Shown: one piece after another, positions 1-8,072 of the stretch
Layout of the letters: each line of letters opens with the position of its first letter
How positions within the stretch are numbered: position 1 is the stretch's first letter
DNA from: CAZMLC01 sp964567125
GTDB lineage: Bacteria; Verrucomicrobiota; Kiritimatiellia; RFP12; UBA1067
Assembly: GCA_964567125.1 (NCBI GenBank)
Contig: CAZMLC010000003.1
Coordinates: 1-64,000 of the forward strand
Direction of reading: 5' to 3'
DNA length: 64,000 bases
The notes under the pieces: generated by a model
What the model was told of the DNA's origin: nothing
The model's input: only the letters and a program-made list of their open reading frames with translations
Database searches by the model: none
Translations under genes and position numbers: made by a program

Positions 1-230
1 GGATCGATAAAATACAAGCGTGCTGGCAGGCTCACAGCCATCGGATACGAGGTTCCGTAACAATCGTAGATCGTACCGCGCAAGCCGAGGGTTTCGCTGT
101 TAAATTCCCACGCGATCTTGGAGTGATTGCCCAGATGCAGATAGGCCAGACGGCCGATCAGGCCGAGTAACCCGAAAAGGAGAACGAGCGCCACAGCCGC
201 AATCCGGTAGAGCATTCCACGTTCTTTCAT
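1..230 (-). CDS. ftsI: FtsI-type penicillin-binding protein, N-terminal part only
   Basis: The reverse strand from 230 encodes about 76 residues before the window edge. It begins MKERGMLYRIAAVALVLLFG, a short basic head and one membrane anchor (about residues 8-28). The stretch RGTIYDCYG (about 50-58) follows; this is the usual RGxIxDRxG signature at the start of the dimerisation domain of class B penicillin-binding proteins. It is the fourth gene of mraZ-rsmH-ftsL-ftsI, 29 bp after ftsL, so the septal transpeptidase is the likely identity. The catalytic SxxK, SxN and KTG motifs lie outside the window. Position and the RG-IYD motif support the call; the transpeptidase domain itself is not seen. 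Confidence 0.85.
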   Translation of the reverse strand, partial: MKERGMLYRIAAVALVLLFGLLGLIGRLAYLHLGNHSKIAWEFNSETLGLRGTIYDCYGTSYPMAVSLPARLYFID

Positions 231-259
231 GACAACGGACTCCCTTCCCCAAGTCCGGG

Positions 260-652
260 CTAGCGTGGGTTCTGTACGACGCGCGTTGTGTTTTCAGCAA
301 GGCGTTTCAGACGGGCCACCGCAAGTTGATCAGGCGCAACGCTGCCCTTCGTATCCAGGCGAACAATCTGCGTAGCGGCAGGATAATCCATGGCGAGACC
401 ATGGCGTTGAAGCGTCGTCCGGAGACTCTCCGGCGTCTTCTTTTCATCCCAGCGGCTCTGTTCGCGGATACGCTCGTTTTCCAGACGCTTGTACGCGATG
501 TCCTGCCGGTTGATTTCCTGACTGAGCAGGGTGCATTTCGTGTCGATAAACCAATAGGCAAGCGTCAGAAAAACAAAGACGACGAACGGGGCGATCATCT
601 TTTTCGGCATGATCTCCCACTTAAGATGGTGGCGTTTACGATTTCTTCTCAT
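260..652 (-). CDS. ftsL: FtsL-like bitopic division protein
   Basis: A 130-residue protein with a basic cytoplasmic head (MRRNRKRHH), one membrane span (about residues 18-35) and a heptad-like charged helix (about 36-70). This is the FtsL/DivIC plan: a small septal protein that helps recruit FtsI and FtsW. The reading frame is open further upstream, but the ATG at 652 has AAGGA about 9 nt ahead and gives the expected architecture, so I chose it. It overlaps the end of rsmH by 17 bp, as ftsL often does. FtsL sequences diverge widely, so the name rests mainly on position and topology. Confidence 0.78.
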   Translation of the reverse strand: MRRNRKRHHLKWEIMPKKMIAPFVVFVFLTLAYWFIDTKCTLLSQEINRQDIAYKRLENERIREQSRWDEKKTPESLRTTLQRHGLAMDYPAATQIVRLDTKGSVAPDQLAVARLKRLAENTTRVVQNPR

Positions 653-1652
653 GGTTGAATTCCTTTTTGTTCCGTTGTTCCGGAACCTCACACCGTTGCA
701 CGACGCGCAATTTCGCGGAGCGTGCACGCGGGTTGTTCTGTAATTCCTCTTCACTCGCTTCAACGGGGTGCCGCGTAATGTGCTGCGCGGCCGGCTCCTC
801 GCCGATCCAGCGCTCCCCCCCCTGTTGGAGGGATTGCCATTTACCCACATGCGACGCAAAGTGGTGTTTCACAATTCGATCGGTCAGACTCTCGAATGTG
901 ATCACCGCCATCCGTCCACCGGGTTTCAAGATCTGCAGCCCGTCTTCGAGTGCGCGTTCTAAATCCTCAATTTCATGGTTTACCGCCATCCGGAGCGCTT
1001 GAAAGACGCGCGTCGCCGGATGCCTCGGACCGCCTTTGCGTCCGACAGCCTGCGCCACGATCTCGGCCAGTTGGGCCGTCGTGGTGATCGCTTCCCGTGC
1101 GCGCGCACGCTCAATCGCCTGGGCGATGCGCCGTGCCTGCGGCTCTTCTCCGAGCCGCCTGAAAATCTCCGTGAGCGTCGCCGCGTCCGCCTGCGCAATC
1201 ACCGTGGCCGCTGACTCTCCCTGGGTCTGATCCATCCGCATATCGAGCGGACCTTCAAAGCGGAAGCTGAACCCGCGCTCCGGCGTGTCGAGCTGATCCG
1301 ACGAGACCCCCAAGTCCAACAAAATCCCATCCACGGCCTCAAAGCCGTTCGCTTCAGCCAGGGCGCGGAGGTTACCGTGTGCGCCCTGCACCAGCGTGGC
1401 CTGGCCCGGTACTGCGGCGAGGCGCAGCCGCGAACGCGCCAGCGCGGCGCAGTCGCGATCAATCCCCAGCAGCCGTCCCGTTGCGCCCGCGCGTGCGAGA
1501 ATCGCAGCAGCGTGGCCCGCGCTACCCAGCGTACCATCGATATAGCTTCCACCTGCAACGACAGCCAATGCCGAAACCGTCTCCTCCAGCAGGACAGAGC
1601 AGTGACTCGTTTCGAGACGAGTCTCGTTTCCCGGCATCGCGCATTCCTTCAT
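636..1652 (-). CDS. rsmH: 16S rRNA (cytosine(1402)-N(4))-methyltransferase RsmH (MraW)
   Basis: Transfers a methyl group from SAM to N4 of C1402 in the 16S rRNA decoding centre. The 338 residues show HCSVLLEE near the start, the SAM-binding stretch GSYIDGTLGSAGHA, LLDLGVSSDQLD, and the family segment RVFQALRMAVNHEIEDLE, followed by VITFESLTDRIVKHHF. An AGGGGAG ribosome site sits about 7 nt before the ATG at 1652; a second ATG 15 nt downstream is also possible. It lies 21 bp after mraZ and overlaps ftsL, the classic dcw order. Length is normal for the family. Confidence 0.97.
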   Translation of the reverse strand: MKECAMPGNETRLETSHCSVLLEETVSALAVVAGGSYIDGTLGSAGHAAAILARAGATGRLLGIDRDCAALARSRLRLAAVPGQATLVQGAHGNLRALAEANGFEAVDGILLDLGVSSDQLDTPERGFSFRFEGPLDMRMDQTQGESAATVIAQADAATLTEIFRRLGEEPQARRIAQAIERARAREAITTTAQLAEIVAQAVGRKGGPRHPATRVFQALRMAVNHEIEDLERALEDGLQILKPGGRMAVITFESLTDRIVKHHFASHVGKWQSLQQGGERWIGEEPAAQHITRHPVEASEEELQNNPRARSAKLRVVQRCEVPEQRNKKEFNHEKKS

Positions 1653-1673
1653 CAGCAGCTCCCCTTTGCACCC

Positions 1674-2153
1674 TTAAAACAGCAAAGTCTCGCATGCCTC
1701 TGCCAGCGTTGCCTGATCCACGGTCTTCTCTTCCGGACGGAGCGACAACGACCAGATCTGAATCCGGTTGAGCGCGCCGATCATCACGACTGTCTCCTCG
1801 ATCTTGGCAAACTGCAGCAGCTTGTCCTTAATCCGGATACGCCCCTGAACATCCACCGAAACCTGCTCGGCATTCTCGCCGATGATCCGGTAGGCCTGTC
1901 CAGCGGACTTATCAAACAATGCCCGCTGGCGCAGCTTATCGAGCCGCGCCTCCATCTCACCCGGCGGAATCAGGTTCAGACAGGGCAGATGGGGATCCGG
2001 CATGATATAGACAGAGTCCGGCTTACGCATCAGATCGCGCCACGTCGCGGGGATCGTGAATCGCCGCTTGGGATCCATTGCGTAGTCATATCGCCCAACC
2101 AGAAAACCCGAGGTTGCAGACGCATTATTACTCTGTTCTTTACCAGCAGACAT
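1674..2153 (-). CDS. mraZ: MraZ transcriptional regulator
   Basis: First gene of the division and cell-wall cluster; MraZ is a SpoVT/AbrB-fold DNA-binding protein that represses the cluster in E. coli. The hallmark DPKRRFTIPATWR (usual form DxKGRxxIPxxxR) lies after GRYDYAM, and a second copy of the domain is visible as VDVQGRIRIKDKLL. A GTG at 2183 would extend the protein by ten residues, but it lies between the -35 and -10 boxes of a good promoter. The ATG at 2153 has AGAAGG 6 nt ahead, so I start there (159 aa). Confidence 0.93.
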   Translation of the reverse strand: MSAGKEQSNNASATSGFLVGRYDYAMDPKRRFTIPATWRDLMRKPDSVYIMPDPHLPCLNLIPPGEMEARLDKLRQRALFDKSAGQAYRIIGENAEQVSVDVQGRIRIKDKLLQFAKIEETVVMIGALNRIQIWSLSLRPEEKTVDQATLAEACETLLF

Positions 2154-2174
2154 ACTTTGCCTTCTCTTGACCTT

Positions 2175-2203
2175 ATTAAACACCTCTTGCCACCAAGCGT
2201 CAA
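2175..2203 (-). promoter_or_regulatory. Candidate sigma-70 promoter of the mraZ-ftsI cluster
   Basis: On the minus strand TTGACG (2203-2198) is followed after 17 nt by TTTAAT (2180-2175). Transcription would start around 2168 and leave a leader of about 15 nt carrying the AGAAGG ribosome site of mraZ. No pair of TGGG-type MraZ boxes was found nearby. Confidence 0.5.
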
Positions 2204-2296
2204 TACGAAATGTAGAAAAAATGTAAAAAAAGGGGAATGTTGGTAAAAAAATCCAGATTTAAGGAAAAAAACAGATTTTTAAAGCGAAAATGATGC

Positions 2297-2336
2297 AAAA
2301 ATAGTAAAACCGCCACATGCGACACGCATGTGGCGG
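2297..2336 (-). terminator. Rho-independent terminator after the 2.4-5.6 kb secreted-protein gene
   Basis: A perfect 12-bp stem (CCGCCACATGCG, 2310-2321, pairing with 2325-2336) with a 3-nt loop. On the minus strand it is followed by TTTTACTATTTTT. It lies about 24 bp beyond the stop codon of the secreted-protein gene and separates it from mraZ. Confidence 0.88.
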
Positions 2337-2359
2337 CTGAACGCGGTCGTGCGGCTACG

Positions 2360-5300
2360 TTAGCGCAGCAGGATGATCGAACCCTTCGGCTTGACGTCCA
2401 GCTGACCTTGGCCGGAAATAAAGGCTGGGCAGGTCGTACTGTTCAGGAGTCCGATATAGGCTCGACCATTATAACGCACAGTATCGACCTGAAGCGTACC
2501 GATATAATTCAGCTCCAGAACCGCATTCGAAGCGACTTCGATCGTCAAGGCTTGGGGTATTTCGGGAAGGTGCAGCGTACTGGCCTCGACCTTTTCGATG
2601 CTGACGTTGTCGATCATGGCGTTACAATCGTTGCCCGGGAACGTAGTGCCAACCGCCATGCCCTGAAGTCCGAAGGTGTAGGTGCCAGCTTGTTTAACCT
2701 CAAAATAAAGCTCATTGCGGACAAAGTTGGTGTGATCAACGCGGCTCCAGCCCAGCACGTTGGTGATACCCTCGCGGGCGAGCCAGGCGCGTACGGGATT
2801 GTGACCATAGGAATTTGCATCGCCCAGATGCACGCGGTTGGCTGCATGGTAGTTCAGCCGGTAGGAGCCGCTTTGCGGGAAGGTGATGTCCTGGACTGCG
2901 GCACCCGCCTGCACGAGGAGGAGGCAGCGTGCGCCGTCAAAGAAGTCGTAGGTATAGAATTGCGGATCCTGCGCATAGGGACGAATGTAGGCCGTCATTT
3001 TCGGCATGCCGTTGGTGTTGAATCGATAGGACCAGTTGGCATTGCTCTCAAAGCCGCCGTTCTTGATGATCGGTGCATCGCTGGCAGCGACCAAGCGCAC
3101 GTTGTCGATGAGCATCGCGCCGGTGTTGCTCTGGCCCTCTACCGTCAGCGTGACCGTCTGCACCGCGGTATTCGTGATCAGGATGGGGAGCGTCTGCCGC
3201 TGATAAATCGAACCAACCGGCACGAACGATCCAAGGGTGATGGTGCCTTCATTCATCTGCATGGAGGCCGTCGCGGTTTGATACTGCGAATCGGTGATGT
3301 TGAATGCCGTGCTGTTCCAGTTACAGACATCCGCGCTCAGCTCGTAGGTGCCGACAGGCAGATGGAACGTCGCGCGTGCGAGGCCGTGACGCCGGAGCAC
3401 AAGGCTGTTGTTTCCCTCGATCTGAGGATTGAAATAGGTGCTTCCCTGTGACGCGATGGCCGCAAAGTTAGTGCCGTTGACCGTGCTTTCGAGCTGCCAG
3501 CCGACCGCATTGTTCCGGTTGGTCTCCAAGCTGCTCCGCGCGGTAGAAAAGGCGAGCCGTTCGAACGCGCCATTGAACGCGACGGAGTCTGCCAGCGGCG
3601 TTGTTGAAATCAACTTCACCTGAAGGTTGTCCAGCGTTGAAAGCTTGTCGTTACCCTCCACGATGCTCTCAAAGAGCAACGTATGATTTCCAGCAGTAAG
3701 CCAGGGCAGCCGCACGCGCCGCAGAACATAGGGTGATGTGCCGATCGTTTGCAGCGTGGCCACGCGGTTGGTGGTCGCACCCTCCACGAGGCAAACGTCA
3801 AACATGTGGCCGCTGTAGCCGCTGCTACGGCCCGAGGTATAGAAGGAGAGTTCATAAATGCCGGAAGCTGGTACGGTCAAGGTTGTCCAGGCGGAAGCAT
3901 CGCGCTTGAGCGCTAAGACCTGATTGCCTTCGGGCGCATCGTAGTCGCACGGCCAGCGCTGATCCGTCGCGGCGGCCCTGTTGAAAATGAAGACCCCGCT
4001 ATCGGCGCCCGCCGCGACGTTGGTCCAATTGGCTTGCCAGCCATGCAAATCGGTTCCGCGCGTAAACATGGTGCGGTTGATCGTGTACTGGGTCTGTTCA
4101 AATCCAGGATTCGGGAGGCTACCGTAAATCGTGGCGGCGCACTGCGTATTGGTCTCAATCGCGGCAAGGCTGACGCGGCCCGTTTCGATCGTGAGCGTGC
4201 TGATGGTCTCAGGAATCGTGCTGAGCCAAAGCGTCTGATCACCTGTTTTGGCGAGCGCCGTGGGGCTACCCGCGCGTTCGATGCTGACCCCGGCCGTTGT
4301 TGCGGCGATGCGCTGTCCGCCCTCAGTGAGCGCAAGACGCATCGGCTGATAGGGCACTACGGTTCCCTGCTGAAGCGCGACATTGCCGCTGAAACGCGTC
4401 AGCGCACTGTTGTCGCGCAGCAGCAGCGTTCCTGCGCCTGTCTTCGCGAGTTGCGCTGCGCCATCGACCATGAGCGCCTGCTGCACGTTCGTCGCGATGG
4501 TAACCGCGAGCGCGGTGCGTTCAGCGGTGCGGATACGCGGATAGAATGCGACCTGGTTGGTGGTCCATTTCTGCAGCAGGTAATACTGAACGGAGAGACG
4601 TTCTGCCTCGCTGAGCTTGTTCGTGAAGATCACGGCTTCGCAAAGATAATCACCGCCGACACGGACACCTGCAAAGGTGATGCTGCGGTCATTGAAGAAG
4701 TTCGAAGCGTGCGCGGTCAAGGTATGCAGAGCGGTCTCCAGCAGCTGCCATCCGCGCTTCGGAAACGTCACGGTGCCATCAATGCGGCTGCCATCCAGAT
4801 AGGTGCGTCCACTGCGCACAGCGGTCGTGCTCCACTCGGTGTTGTGCCAGATGAATTGATTGGTGGCGCCGCCGGTGTAATCTTGAATGTGAAAATCCGG
4901 ATCGTTGCTGTGCGACCCCAACACAAACCCGTAACTGTTTGAGACGCCATGGACCACAAAGGTATGGTAGATCTTGGTAATGTTGGCCAGCGTGTTGCTC
5001 GGCGTCATCCATTTCATGGTGCGCAGCGAACGATATCCGCCAAACCAAAGCGTCGGCATGGAAGCCGTCGGTCCCGCGCTGAACTGCACCTCCGGGTAGA
5101 GGTTCGTAAAGGTGGTGTCCGCATCGGCGCGCACGTATGCGTAGGGCGCGGTCAGCGTGGTTTCGCGCGCATCCAGCCAGTTCTTCGCATACGTGATGCC
5201 ATTGGATTCGACCGTGATGACGTTCTTCGTGGCATCGACCCAGAACGCGGCCTGCGCCAGAACCTGCGTAGGAACCGCAACGCGCAGATTGGCGGAAACC

Positions 5301-5578
5301 GTGCGGTGATCCAGCGCAAGCGTCCCACCGCGGAGCGCAATTTCGCCCGACTGGATGAGAAGGTTCGAGGTCGCCAGCGCCAACGCTCCTGCTCCCATTT
5401 TGTTGAACTGCCCCTCGTTGATGATCAGGGCGTCCGCAAGATTGGTCGTCGTGTTTTCATCGACTGTCAATGATGTGGTTTCATCCAGCCCGACCGTAAT
5501 CGCCGCGCCCAGGCGAATGGCGCTGAGAAAAGCAATGCCCATAATTAAAATCGCGCGCAGAGATGTACAGTGCTGCAT
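2360..5578 (-). CDS. Large secreted protein: LamG-like domain plus three jelly-roll modules
   Basis: About 1072 residues. The ATG at 5578 has GGGAG 9 nt upstream and yields a signal peptide (MQHCTSLRAILIMGIAFLSA) ending near LGAA; the frame is open for 22 codons further upstream but without a better start. Next come autotransporter-like beta-strand sequence (LAKTGAGTLLLR and similar), a LamG/concanavalin-like domain opening AFWVDATKNVI, and three modules starting N-x-G/A-F-E (NPGFEQ, NGAFER, NGGFES) that resemble CBM4/9 or DUF642 jelly rolls and end in LDNLQVKL/IDNVRLV-type strands. The extreme C-terminus is KGSIILLR, resembling two other large proteins here. Probably a surface or carbohydrate-binding protein; no catalytic site was recognised. 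It is monocistronic, with its own terminator. Confidence 0.75.
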   Translation of the reverse strand: MQHCTSLRAILIMGIAFLSAIRLGAAITVGLDETTSLTVDENTTTNLADALIINEGQFNKMGAGALALATSNLLIQSGEIALRGGTLALDHRTVSANLRVAVPTQVLAQAAFWVDATKNVITVESNGITYAKNWLDARETTLTAPYAYVRADADTTFTNLYPEVQFSAGPTASMPTLWFGGYRSLRTMKWMTPSNTLANITKIYHTFVVHGVSNSYGFVLGSHSNDPDFHIQDYTGGATNQFIWHNTEWSTTAVRSGRTYLDGSRIDGTVTFPKRGWQLLETALHTLTAHASNFFNDRSITFAGVRVGGDYLCEAVIFTNKLSEAERLSVQYYLLQKWTTNQVAFYPRIRTAERTALAVTIATNVQQALMVDGAAQLAKTGAGTLLLRDNSALTRFSGNVALQQGTVVPYQPMRLALTEGGQRIAATTAGVSIERAGSPTALAKTGDQTLWLSTIPETISTLTIETGRVSLAAIETNTQCAATIYGSLPNPGFEQTQYTINRTMFTRGTDLHGWQANWTNVAAGADSGVFIFNRAAATDQRWPCDYDAPEGNQVLALKRDASAWTTLTVPASGIYELSFYTSGRSSGYSGHMFDVCLVEGATTNRVATLQTIGTSPYVLRRVRLPWLTAGNHTLLFESIVEGNDKLSTLDNLQVKLISTTPLADSVAFNGAFERLAFSTARSSLETNRNNAVGWQLESTVNGTNFAAIASQGSTYFNPQIEGNNSLVLRRHGLARATFHLPVGTYELSADVCNWNSTAFNITDSQYQTATASMQMNEGTITLGSFVPVGSIYQRQTLPILITNTAVQTVTLTVEGQSNTGAMLIDNVRLVAASDAPIIKNGGFESNANWSYRFNTNGMPKMTAYIRPYAQDPQFYTYDFFDGARCLLLVQAGAAVQDITFPQSGSYRLNYHAANRVHLGDANSYGHNPVRAWLAREGITNVLGWSRVDHTNFVRNELYFEVKQAGTYTFGLQGMAVGTTFPGNDCNAMIDNVSIEKVEASTLHLPEIPQALTIEVASNAVLELNYIGTLQVDTVRYNGRAYIGLLNSTTCPAFISGQGQLDVKPKGSIILLR

Positions 5579-5862
5579 TGTATTGACTCCCACGTGTATG
5601 TTGTTTGAGGCGCATATACTGAGTGTGTTGATACCAACCACCATGCATCTTTTTTATCCTCTACGGACTACGTAAACGCCGAACACACTTATCGATACGC
5701 ACCACACATTAACCATGTAAACTATATCATGGACAAAAAATACCGTCAATGTTTCGCTGTTTTACCGGATGTTTTCAATGGCTTTTGACACCACTCCACT
5801 ATTTTAACGACATCGTTGCTGCGCTATACTGAATGGACGCCGAAAAGGAGAAGCGTTTTGCG

Positions 5863-6726
5863 ATGAAGTATATCGATCCCGTATTCCGTCCGCCCGCTGA
5901 AGCGGAGAGTTTGATTTTCCAAGTGGCCTATGGCTGTCCGCACAATACCTGCCGTTTCTGCGGCATGTACAAAGGCGTAACCTATCGTCTGCGTCCGCAG
6001 GACGAGGTACTGCACGAGATCGCGGCGGCGGGCCTCGCCTATCCGGAGACGACGCGGGTCTTTCTGGCGGACGGCGATGTGATGTCGCTCCCTTTTGACC
6101 GGCTGCTGTGTTACCTCGATGCGATTTTAGCGGCGTTTCCGCGCATAGCGCGCATCGCCTGCTATGCCAATGGCAGCGCCATTCAGAATAAGACGGATGC
6201 GGAGCTGCAGGCGTTACGTGCGCGCAAGCTCGCCACGCTCTACCTAGGTCTTGAATCCGGCGCGCAATCCGTTCTGGATCTCTTTTCGAAGCGCGAATCC
6301 GTGGAGGCCATGATTGAAGCGGTGTTGCGTGCACAACGCATTGGTATGCGCTGCTCCGTCATGATCCTGTTGGGGCTCGGCGGCAACGCGTTGCGTGAGG
6401 AACACATCGCGCAGACCTGCACCGCACTCAACCGCATGCAGCCTAAACTGCTCTCCGCCTTGCGCATGATCGTGTTGCGCGGACTGCCCCTGCCCGCAGG
6501 ATTTGAACCCGTCACCGAATATGACGCCGTTGCGGAGTTGCGAGCCATCGTGGCCAGCCTTGAATTGAAACAGACCGTCTTCCGCGCCAACCACACGTCG
6601 AATCCCCTGCCGCTGGGTGGCCGGTTTCCTGCGGATCAGGCGCGCTTACTCGCGCAGCTCGATGCCGAGCTGGCCGCAGACCATCTGGATCGGAACGGCG
6701 CAGGGCCTACGCCGCTTTTTCTCTGA
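5863..6726 (+). CDS. Radical SAM protein with C-x4-C-x2-C cluster motif
   Basis: A 287-residue radical SAM enzyme of unknown substrate. The cluster motif is GCPHNTCRFCGMYKG near residue 25, the C-x4-C-x2-C spacing found in a subset of the superfamily instead of the classical CX3CX2C. Later features fit the TIM-barrel core: FLADGDVMSLP, YANGSA, LYLGLESGAQSVLDLF and MILLGLGG. I chose the ATG at 5863 because AAGGAG lies 12 nt upstream and a TATACT box at 5825-5830 would put the transcription start just before it; the ATG at 5833 has no ribosome site. The stop codon abuts the stop of convergent larC with no spacer. Confidence 0.82.
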   Translation: MKYIDPVFRPPAEAESLIFQVAYGCPHNTCRFCGMYKGVTYRLRPQDEVLHEIAAAGLAYPETTRVFLADGDVMSLPFDRLLCYLDAILAAFPRIARIACYANGSAIQNKTDAELQALRARKLATLYLGLESGAQSVLDLFSKRESVEAMIEAVLRAQRIGMRCSVMILLGLGGNALREEHIAQTCTALNRMQPKLLSALRMIVLRGLPLPAGFEPVTEYDAVAELRAIVASLELKQTVFRANHTSNPLPLGGRFPADQARLLAQLDAELAADHLDRNGAGPTPLFL

Positions 6727-8031
6727 TCACAGCGCCGTGAGCGCGGCCGCGTAGACGCTGCGCACGCTGACATTCTGCTGACGCGCAAGCGCGGCGCAGG
6801 CTTCATATTCCGGAGCGCGCGTAACGACGCGTCCGCGATAACGCCCGATCTTGACCGTCACTTCGCCATAGGCGGTCTGGACCTTCTGAATTTCGCGCGC
6901 CAATGCCTCGCGTTCCACCGTGTACGAACGGATCCCAAAAGTCGTAGTGCCTTCAAAAAGTGTTTGACGCAAAGCGGCCGCCTTCTCAGCATCGCACAGC
7001 ACGCTCAACAGAATACCGGCACGCCCCTTTTTCATCATGATCGGTACTTGCCAGACATCGCGTGCGCCCTGCTGCAGCAAGGTCTGCGTTACGTCAGCCG
7101 TGATCTCCGCGCTGCAATCATCGAGATTGGTTTCCAGCACGGTCAGGGTCTCCAGCGCAGACGCGCAGGGCAACGCCTCGCTCAGCGTCGCGCGCACCAC
7201 GTTCGGACGCTGCGTCAGCGTGCGCGAGCCAAAACCGAATGCGCTCTTGAGTGGGGTCAGCACAGCAGGCAGGGGAGCCAGCGTCTGCGTCCAGACGCGC
7301 AGCAGCGCTGCGCCAGTCGGCGTGACCAGCTCAAACGGTTCATCGGTCTGCACGACCAACATACCCGTCAGCAGCTCCTGCGTGGCAGGCGCGGGATTGG
7401 GCATCTCGCCATGCGCGCAGCGGATCGTCCCGCTACCGGACGGCAGAGGACCGCACGCAACGCCCTGTACTTCCAACTGCTCCAGCGCGATGCAGCAGCC
7501 CACAATATCGGCAATGGAATCCCAGGCCCCGACTTCGTGAAAGTGCACGGTTTCCGGCGTCTTGTTGTGAATCTTCGCCTCGGCCTCGGCCAGCGTGCGG
7601 AAGACGCGCAGTGCCAGCGTCCGCGTGGCAGGCGTGAGGGCTGCCCCATCCAACAGCGCGGCGATTTCGTTCAAGCCGCGATGGGCATGTTCATGCGCGT
7701 CATGCGTATGCCCATGATGCGCATGGCCGTGACTGTGCGCAGCGGGAACATCGTGATGATGATGGCCGTGGCCCTCTGCATGCTGATGGTGATGCGCATC
7801 GGGCCAGACCGCGGCATCGTGCGCCTCCGCATGCTCGGCATGGACCGTGACGCGGACACCATGCAAGCCGCTGGCTGAAGCCGATTCGCAATGGATATGG
7901 ATTTGCTGCGGAAGAAAAGCGTTGATCTGCTGTTCGATGGTCGGGGCGTCAGCACCGAGGGCGACGAGCGCGGAGAGCAGCATGTCGCCGCTGGCACCGC
8001 CGACGCTGTCAAAACGAAGGTATCGACTCAT
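6727..8031 (-). CDS. larC: LarC, nickel-pincer nucleotide cofactor nickel insertase
   Basis: LarC inserts nickel, using CTP, into the pyridinium thioacid cofactor of lactate racemase and related enzymes. The 434 residues begin LRFDSVGGASGDMLLSALV, then carry a histidine-rich stretch (about residues 64-119, roughly 22 His), then ETVHFHEVGAWDSIADIVG, and the second domain with VLETNLDDCSAEI and IMMKKGRAGILLSVLC. The two halves are in one continuous frame, unlike the frameshifted larC1/larC2 arrangement of Lactobacillus plantarum. It is last in purM-hom-lysC-cimA-larC, 41 bp after cimA; larA, larB and larE are not in the window. A copy of the dispersed palindrome lies inside it at 7625. Confidence 0.93.
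   Translation of the reverse strand: MSRYLRFDSVGGASGDMLLSALVALGADAPTIEQQINAFLPQQIHIHCESASASGLHGVRVTVHAEHAEAHDAAVWPDAHHHQHAEGHGHHHHDVPAAHSHGHAHHGHTHDAHEHAHRGLNEIAALLDGAALTPATRTLALRVFRTLAEAEAKIHNKTPETVHFHEVGAWDSIADIVGCCIALEQLEVQGVACGPLPSGSGTIRCAHGEMPNPAPATQELLTGMLVVQTDEPFELVTPTGAALLRVWTQTLAPLPAVLTPLKSAFGFGSRTLTQRPNVVRATLSEALPCASALETLTVLETNLDDCSAEITADVTQTLLQQGARDVWQVPIMMKKGRAGILLSVLCDAEKAAALRQTLFEGTTTFGIRSYTVEREALAREIQKVQTAYGEVTVKIGRYRGRVVTRAPEYEACAALARQQNVSVRSVYAAALTAL
7625..7646. repeat. Dispersed palindrome copy inside larC
   Basis: GTGGCAGGC, a GTGAGGG centre and CTGCC form an inverted repeat. The 21 bases 7625-7645 are identical to the reverse complement of 63692-63712. It is read through in frame within larC (encoding roughly AALTPATR). 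Confidence 0.65.
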
Positions 8032-8072
8032 GATATTCTCTCCCGCATCGCGCGGTGGCGCGCAGACGTTAT

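Noticed and set aside
2184..2296. MraZ operator boxes upstream of mraZ
   Set aside because: No spaced TGGG repeats were found on the coding strand; only the TTGACG/TTTAAT promoter stands out.
7382..7402. Another possible copy of the dispersed palindrome in larC (GTGGCAGGCGCGGG)
   Set aside because: It has the left arm but no matching right arm, so it is likely chance.
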